From Alphaproteobacteria bacterium (GTDB taxonomy: Bacteria > Pseudomonadota > Alphaproteobacteria > ATCC43930 > CGMCC-115725): a stretch of DNA of 64,000 bases. A model generated the notes under the pieces. The model was not told where the DNA came from and searched no databases. It was given only the letters and a program-made list of their open reading frames with translations. Where the stretch lies: positions 62,001 through 126,000 of the forward strand of contig JASHOB010000196.1 of the NCBI GenBank assembly GCA_030041335.1, in the 5' to 3' direction. Position 1 is the first letter of the stretch; every line of letters begins with the position of its first letter. Of this stretch, positions 59,123-64,000 are shown piece after piece. The translations under genes were made by a program, and so were the position numbers.

Positions 59123-62100
59123 ATGGTCCCGACTTGGGCGGTCGTGGCGTTCTCGCTGGGTTACGTTGGGCTTCTATTTGCGGTCGCCTATTACGGCGAC
59201 CAGCGCGCGCGCCGCCGCGAGCGGCGGCTGACGTCGAGGCCGCTCGTTTATTCGCTGTCGCTGGCGGTTTATTGCACGTCCTGGACCTACTACGGCAGCG
59301 TCGGCCTGTCGGCCGCCAGCGGCTATAATTTCCTGCCGGTCTATATCGGCCCGATCTTGTTGTTCCTCGTGTGCTGGCCGCTGTTGCGCCGGATCGTGCT
59401 GTTGTCGAAGCGGCACAACATCACCTCGATCGCCGATTTCATCGCGGCGCGCCACGGCAAAAGTCAGTGGCTCGCCGCAGCCGTTACCGTTGTCGCCGTG
59501 ATTGGGATCATGCCTTACACCGCGCTGCAGCTTAAGGCGGTATCCGCCAGCTTTGCGATGCTGACCGAGCACGCGCACGGACCGCTATCGGTGCTCGTCA
59601 ATCGGCCAGGCGCGGCGGCATGGACGGAACTCGGCGTGTCGCTGCTGCTGGCGACATTCGCCATCCTGTTCGGCACGCGTCGCATCGAAGCGACCGAGCA
59701 TCATGACGGCTTGATTCTCGCGATCGCGTTCGAGTCGATCGTCAAGCTGTTCGCCTTCCTGTGCGTCGGCGCGTTCGTTACCTGGGGCATGTTCGGCGGC
59801 TTCGGCGATCTGGCTGCGCGCGTCGAAGCCTCACCGGGGCTGCGCCATCTGTTCTGGTCGGGCGCCGACGGTCCGCTCTGGCTCACGATCACCGGCTTGG
59901 CCTTTGCCGCCGCCCTTTGTCTGCCGCGCCAGTTCCACGTCACCATAGTGGAGAATGCCGGGGAGAGCGATTTGCGGCGCGCGGCGTGGCTGTTCCCGCT
60001 TTATCTTGTCGCCATCAACATCTTTGTCGTACCGATCGCGATCGCCGGCCTGTCGGCATTTCCGAGCGGCAGCGTCAATGGCGATCTCTATGTCATCGCC
60101 CTGCCGATGGCGGCGAAACAGGAATGGGTCGCGCTGCTCGCCTTTATCGGCGGCTTCTCGGCGGCAACGGGCATGGTGATCATGAGTTGCGTTGCGTTGT
60201 CGACCATGGTCAGCAACGCCCTGGTGATGCCAATCGTCCTTCACGGTCGCCACCTCGGCCTCACCGAGCGGGAAAACATGGGCGCGGTTATTCTTGCGAT
60301 CCGCCGCGCCGCGATCGTCGCGGTCATGTTGCTCGGTTACGGCTATTGCCGCATGGCGGGGAACGGCCCCGGCCTGGCCGAGATCGGCCTTCTCAGTTTC
60401 GCCGTCATCGCGCAGTTCGCGCCGGCGCTGTTGGGCGGCCTGATCTGGCGCAACGGCAACGCCAAGGGCGCCATCGCGGGGGTCGTCGTCGGATTTCTCC
60501 TCTGGGCCTACTGCCTGATGGTGCCGGGGCTGGCGCAATCGGGATGGGATTTTCGCGATTTGGTCGCGCACGGGCCGTTTGGCATTGCCTTCCTGCGCCC
60601 CGAGGCGCTGTTCGGTCTCAATTTCGATCCGCTGACCAACGGCACGCTGTGGAGCCTTGCCGCCAACATTGCCTGTTACGTCGGCGTCTCGCGCTTGTTT
60701 CCAATCCGGGTCATCGAGCGAATTCAGGCCAGCGCCTTCGTCGATCTCGACCCCGGCCAGGGACCGTTCAAGCCGCGGGCCTGGCGCGGACCGATCAGCG
60801 TCGGCGAGCTCGTGGGCCTGGTGTCGCGCTATCTTGGCGCCGAACGTGCCCAACGCGCGTTTGCCGCGATCGCGGCACAGCGCGGCGTCGGCGCCGACGA
60901 TAATGCGCAAGCGGATTTCCACCTTGTCCGCGATGCCGAGCGGATGCTCGCCAGCGCCATCGGTGCGCCGTCGGCAAGGCTGGTCCTGGCCCTGGCACTG
61001 GAGCGGCGGCATCTCGGTCTCGATGCAGCCATGGACCTGTTGGACGACGCCAGCGAGGCGATCCAATATAACCGCGAGTTGCTGCAGGAAACGCTGGAGA
61101 CGGTTCGCCAGGGCATCAGCGTGTTCGATCGGGCGCTGCGTCTTGTCTGCTGGAACCGCCATTTCCGCGATCTCCTGGAACTGCCCACTGATTTGGTCCG
61201 TGTCAGCGTGCCGCTGCAGGAGATCATCCAGTTCTTCGTTGCGCGCGGCGAGTTCGGCGTCGGCGATCCCGAGGAGATCGTGGCCCGGCAGTTGGACCGC
61301 TTCATCGGCGCGGGAGAAACCGTGTTCGAGAACCGCCGGTCCGACGGCCGCGTCATCGAGATCCGCACTAACCCGATGATCGGCGGCGGTTATGTCACGA
61401 CCTATTCCGACATCAGCGAGCACGTGCAATTCGCGGCCGAGCTGGCCGCCGCCAACGAGTTGCTGGAGCGCCGGGTGCGCGAGCGCACCGAGGAGCTGAG
61501 CGCCGCCAAGGCGCTGGCGGAAGAGGCCAATCTCGGCAAGACCAGGTTTCTCGCCGCGGCAAGCCACGATCTGCTCCAGCCGCTCAATGCTGCGCGCCTT
61601 TACGTGGCGAGCCTGCTCGATCACCAGGCGCGTCCGGACGACGGCGTCCGCTCCGGCGAGCTCGCACGCAAGATCGACAGTTCGCTCGGTGCTGTCGAGG
61701 ATCTGCTCGGGGCGCTGCTCGATATCTCCCGGCTCGATGCCGGCGCGCTGACGCCGGAGCGGCGTGACATGTCGCTCGACGAATTGTTCCGCGCCCTCAG
61801 AGTAGAATTCGCGCCGGTGGCGGAACGCAAGGGCCTCGAATTGACCGTGATGCCGACCCGGATTGCGGTGGAAAGCGACCGGCGCCTGCTGCGCCGCATC
61901 CTGCAGAACCTGCTTTCGAATGCGATTCGTTACACCAACTCCGGCAGGATACTGATGGGCGCACGGCGCGCCGGCGATCACGTCGTCATCCAGGTCGCTG
62001 ACACCGGCATCGGTATTCCGGCCGACAAGCGCGGTCTCGTCTTCCAGGAGTTTCAACGCTTCGCGGCCCCGGGCGCGGAGCAGGGCATGGGGCTCGGCCT

Positions 62101-62647
62101 GTCGATCGTCGAACGGATCGGCCGGCTGTTGAATCACCCCGTCAGTTTCCTGTCACAGCCCGGACGCGGCACGATCTTCAGCGTGCGCGTGCCCCGCAGC
62201 CGAGCGATATTAGCTGAAAGGCCGTCGGCGGTGACAATGTTGCGCGTCGTGTCGGGATTGGAAGGCTTGCCGGTGCTCTGCATCGACAATGATGCCGATG
62301 TCCGAGACGGCATGAAGACCCTGCTCGCCGGCTGGGGCTGCCGTCCGATCCTCGCGGCGTCGCTGGCTGAGGCACTGGCTGCCGTGACGCGCGAGCGCGT
62401 GCTGCCGGTCCTGATGCTGGTTGATTACCATCTCGACGACGTCGTCGACGGCCTGGGCTGCATCGACCGCTTGCGCGAGTATGCCTGTCCCGGCGCACCC
62501 GCGATCCTGATCACCGCCGATCGCTCCGAGAAAATCCGCGCACAGGCGTCGGAGCGCGGCGTTTCGATTCTGAACAAGCCGATCAAGCCGGCAGCGTTAC
62601 GCGCATTAGCGACACGCCTCATCGCCCCCCGCGCCGCGGCGGAATAG
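59123..62647 (+). CDS. SSS-domain hybrid sensor histidine kinase (CbrA/ErcS-like)
   Basis: The 1174-residue protein senses an unknown nutrient and signals by phosphotransfer. Residues ~1-530 are a sodium/solute symporter domain of about 13 TM helices (LTSRPLVYSLSLAVYCTSWT, then YYGSVGLSAASGYNFLP). A PAS-like region spans ~650-760, then a coiled coil (LLERRVRERTEELSAAKALA). HisKA has FLAAASHDLLQPLNAARLY with H815. The ATPase domain follows (DTGIGIPADKRG, GMGLGLSIVERIG). A C-terminal receiver has phosphoacceptor D1101 in LMLVDYHLDD. No Hpt domain is present. The convergent LuxR-type regulator at 62648 is the likely partner. Confidence 0.94.
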   Translation: MVPTWAVVAFSLGYVGLLFAVAYYGDQRARRRERRLTSRPLVYSLSLAVYCTSWTYYGSVGLSAASGYNFLPVYIGPILLFLVCWPLLRRIVLLSKRHNITSIADFIAARHGKSQWLAAAVTVVAVIGIMPYTALQLKAVSASFAMLTEHAHGPLSVLVNRPGAAAWTELGVSLLLATFAILFGTRRIEATEHHDGLILAIAFESIVKLFAFLCVGAFVTWGMFGGFGDLAARVEASPGLRHLFWSGADGPLWLTITGLAFAAALCLPRQFHVTIVENAGESDLRRAAWLFPLYLVAINIFVVPIAIAGLSAFPSGSVNGDLYVIALPMAAKQEWVALLAFIGGFSAATGMVIMSCVALSTMVSNALVMPIVLHGRHLGLTERENMGAVILAIRRAAIVAVMLLGYGYCRMAGNGPGLAEIGLLSFAVIAQFAPALLGGLIWRNGNAKGAIAGVVVGFLLWAYCLMVPGLAQSGWDFRDLVAHGPFGIAFLRPEALFGLNFDPLTNGTLWSLAANIACYVGVSRLFPIRVIERIQASAFVDLDPGQGPFKPRAWRGPISVGELVGLVSRYLGAERAQRAFAAIAAQRGVGADDNAQADFHLVRDAERMLASAIGAPSARLVLALALERRHLGLDAAMDLLDDASEAIQYNRELLQETLETVRQGISVFDRALRLVCWNRHFRDLLELPTDLVRVSVPLQEIIQFFVARGEFGVGDPEEIVARQLDRFIGAGETVFENRRSDGRVIEIRTNPMIGGGYVTTYSDISEHVQFAAELAAANELLERRVRERTEELSAAKALAEEANLGKTRFLAAASHDLLQPLNAARLYVASLLDHQARPDDGVRSGELARKIDSSLGAVEDLLGALLDISRLDAGALTPERRDMSLDELFRALRVEFAPVAERKGLELTVMPTRIAVESDRRLLRRILQNLLSNAIRYTNSGRILMGARRAGDHVVIQVADTGIGIPADKRGLVFQEFQRFAAPGAEQGMGLGLSIVERIGRLLNHPVSFLSQPGRGTIFSVRVPRSRAILAERPSAVTMLRVVSGLEGLPVLCIDNDADVRDGMKTLLAGWGCRPILAASLAEALAAVTRERVLPVLMLVDYHLDDVVDGLGCIDRLREYACPGAPAILITADRSEKIRAQASERGVSILNKPIKPAALRALATRLIAPRAAAE

Positions 62648-63304
62648 CTAGGATTGCCGCACCGACTCCGGAAACGCGGCGATTTCGCGCGCCAGGATCA
62701 CTGCCTGGGTACGGTTCTCCACTTCGAGCTTCTCGAGGATCGCCGAGACATGCGCCTTGGCCGTTGCCTCCGACACCGACAGCGCGTGCGCGATCCTTTT
62801 GTTGGGATAGCCTTCGCTCAACATCATCAGCACGCGGACCTGCTGCGGCGTCAGGCGGGATAGGCGCGCGGCGAGCGCGTCACGGGGCGCGCCGGCATCC
62901 TCACTGTCGGCCCCCGCAGGGAACCAAACTCCGCCGGCCACCAGCGCCGCGAGCGCGGCGCGGATGCCGTCGGCGCCAGTCGATTTCGCGATATAGCCGA
63001 CCGCGCCGAGTTCAAGGGCGCGCCGGACGATGCTTTTTTCCTCCTCGGCGGAAATAATGGCGACCGGCACGGCGGCGAATGCCGCGCGAATGAACAGCAG
63101 CCCTGACAGTCCCTGCATCCCCGGCATTTTGAGATCGAGGAGGACCAGGTCGGCTTCCGGCATCGCCTCGAGCTTCGCACGCAGCGTATCGAACGAATGC
63201 GCCTCCGCGATCTCGGCATTGGGAAAGGTTTGCGCGATGGTCAGACGTAGCGCGTCGCGGAACAGCGGATGGTCGTCGGCGATGACGAAATGCAGGGCCG
63301 GCAT
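62648..63304 (-). CDS. LuxR/NarL-family response regulator
   Basis: The 218-residue protein has an N-terminal receiver (VIADDHPLFRDALRLTIAQ, phosphoacceptor D57 in LVLLDLKMPG, K in GYIAKST) and a C-terminal LuxR-type HTH (LTPQQVRVLMMLSEGYPNKR, IAHALSVSEATAKAHVSAIL). This is the NarL/ErdR layout. It is convergent with the SSS-hybrid kinase, end to end with no gap, so the pair is a likely two-component system. ErdR-like regulators control alcohol or acetate metabolism in pseudomonads, but a target is not visible here. Confidence 0.93.
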   Translation of the reverse strand: MPALHFVIADDHPLFRDALRLTIAQTFPNAEIAEAHSFDTLRAKLEAMPEADLVLLDLKMPGMQGLSGLLFIRAAFAAVPVAIISAEEEKSIVRRALELGAVGYIAKSTGADGIRAALAALVAGGVWFPAGADSEDAGAPRDALAARLSRLTPQQVRVLMMLSEGYPNKRIAHALSVSEATAKAHVSAILEKLEVENRTQAVILAREIAAFPESVRQS

Positions 63305-63471
63305 TGGCTTCTCCTTCCGGCCGCCGCCGGTAGTCCGCGGCCTTTAGACGAAAGTATAATAGCTGGCGTGTGGGGCGTGGCGTTACCCTTGATTATCGGC
63401 GTTTCCGGCCGCATGCCGGAGATGCTGCGCATAATGGAAGCGTTAACGCTTCGGCAGGAAAGGGAGGATTT

Positions 63472-64000
63472 ATGAGCGTGCAAAAATTCGTCAGGCCGTC
63501 CCGTCGCACCTTGCTTCAAGCCGGCGGCGCGCTCGCCGCGGCGGCGGCGATGCCACGCCTTGCTTTCGCCGACGATCAACCGCCGATCGGCACCTGGCCC
63601 GCGGGTTCGCAAGGCGATGCTATCACGATTGGCATCACCGTGCCGCGCACCGGCACCTATGCCGCGCAAGGCGAGGACGAACTGAAGGGTTATCAGCTCG
63701 CGGTCGACCATCTGAACGGTGGCCACGAACTGATGCGCGCCATTTCGCCCAAGACCAAGAAAGGAGTGCTGGGCAAGGAAGTGAAATACGTCGTCGCCGA
63801 TTCCGCGGCGAAGCCGAACCAGGCGGTGCAGGAACAGGGCAAGTTCATCAGCGACAACAAAGTGGTGCTCATGACCGGCTCGACCTCGAGCGCGGTCGCG
63901 GTGGCACTCAATCACTTCGCGCAACGCGAGCACGTTCTCTATGTCACCGGCATCTCCGGCTCCAACGACACGACGGGCAAGGACTGCGTGCGCTACGGCT
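63472..64000 (+). CDS. Tat-exported ABC substrate-binding protein, 3' end outside the window
   Basis: The ATG at 63472 (SD AGGGAGG) opens a frame to the window edge, 176 codons. The Tat signal is SRRTLLQAGGALAAAAAMPR, with the twin arginine before a hydrophobic stretch and an AFA cleavage region. The mature part follows the branched-chain amino acid/urea-type receptor: ITIGITVPRTGTYAAQGEDE, LKGYQLAVDHLNGG, KVVLMTGSTSSAVAVALNHF. The permease and ATPase genes, if linked, lie to the right. The SSS-kinase/LuxR pair next door might control this uptake system. Confidence 0.88.
   Translation, partial: MSVQKFVRPSRRTLLQAGGALAAAAAMPRLAFADDQPPIGTWPAGSQGDAITIGITVPRTGTYAAQGEDELKGYQLAVDHLNGGHELMRAISPKTKKGVLGKEVKYVVADSAAKPNQAVQEQGKFISDNKVVLMTGSTSSAVAVALNHFAQREHVLYVTGISGSNDTTGKDCVRYG

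Noticed and set aside
59831-62137. 768-codon minus-strand frame inside the sensor kinase
   Set aside because: Shadow of a gene with all domains intact on the plus strand. No SD or family match.

Overview
The window looks like a chromosomal segment of a GC-rich alphaproteobacterium. I would guess Rhodospirillales or a relative, but the genus cannot be fixed from the sequence alone. Supporting signs are the housekeeping order rplU-rpmA-obgE-proB-proA-nadD-rsfS-rlmH, many 4-bp ATGA stop/start overlaps, SSS-type hybrid histidine kinases of the CbrA type, and many CaiB/BaiF CoA-transferases, acyl-CoA dehydrogenases and periplasmic binding proteins typical of soil and freshwater heterotrophs.

Layout. 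0-2.8 kb: an apparently iron-responsive region with a truncated secreted protein, an OprB-type porin, and bfd-bfr; two matching Fur-like 7-1-7 palindromes sit in the promoter regions. 2.9-7.1 kb: aminotransferase, branched-chain-amino-acid-type binding protein, AHL-lactonase-like hydrolase, a very small ORF with an ideal Shine-Dalgarno and its own terminator, and a Nudix hydrolase. 7.2-9.1 kb: thiC with a TPP riboswitch. 9.4-14.4 kb: a marR regulator divergent from an RND efflux pair, with a perfect inverted-repeat operator between them. 14.7-16 kb: a small cytochrome c and a Lys-rich exported protein. 16-19.7 kb: riboswitch-controlled thiO-thiS-thiG-thiE with a glutathione transferase at its end. 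19.8-22.7 kb: a flavin monooxygenase and a cobalt-type nitrile hydratase (alpha, beta, activator). 22.7-25.3 kb: a selenium locus with tRNA-Sec, selA and divergent selD. 25.5-31.1 kb: the ribosome/proline housekeeping operon. 31.3 kb: tRNA-Ser(CGA).

From the tRNA-Ser to about 40.7 kb the DNA has an accessory character: sulfatase, a frameshifted pseudogene, RidA, an O-methyltransferase, a truncated nucleotide cyclase fused tail-to-tail with a VOC gene, an EmrAB-type pump, a cupin, and a decayed alpha/beta-hydrolase end. No integrase or transposase was found, so island status is inference.

40.8-64 kb is catabolic: ilvD, RidA, then a meta-cleavage-like set (FAH family protein, HpaI-type aldolase, extradiol dioxygenase, an orphan molybdenum hydroxylase large subunit). 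Next comes an acyl-CoA region with two CaiB/BaiF transferases, three acyl-CoA dehydrogenases, an enoyl-CoA hydratase, an acetyl-CoA hydrolase/transferase-family protein, an iron-type alcohol dehydrogenase and a flavin monooxygenase. The window ends with an SSS-hybrid histidine kinase, a convergent LuxR-type response regulator, and a truncated Tat-exported binding protein. Together these suggest uptake and CoA-dependent degradation of an aromatic or branched organic acid, but the substrate cannot be read from sequence.

No CRISPR array, rRNA, prophage or complete insertion sequence was seen. The most unusual items are the thiO gene without a canonical start codon, the tiny ORF at 6343-6420, the bacterioferritin lacking a ferroxidase histidine, and the cluster of decayed genes around the accessory region.
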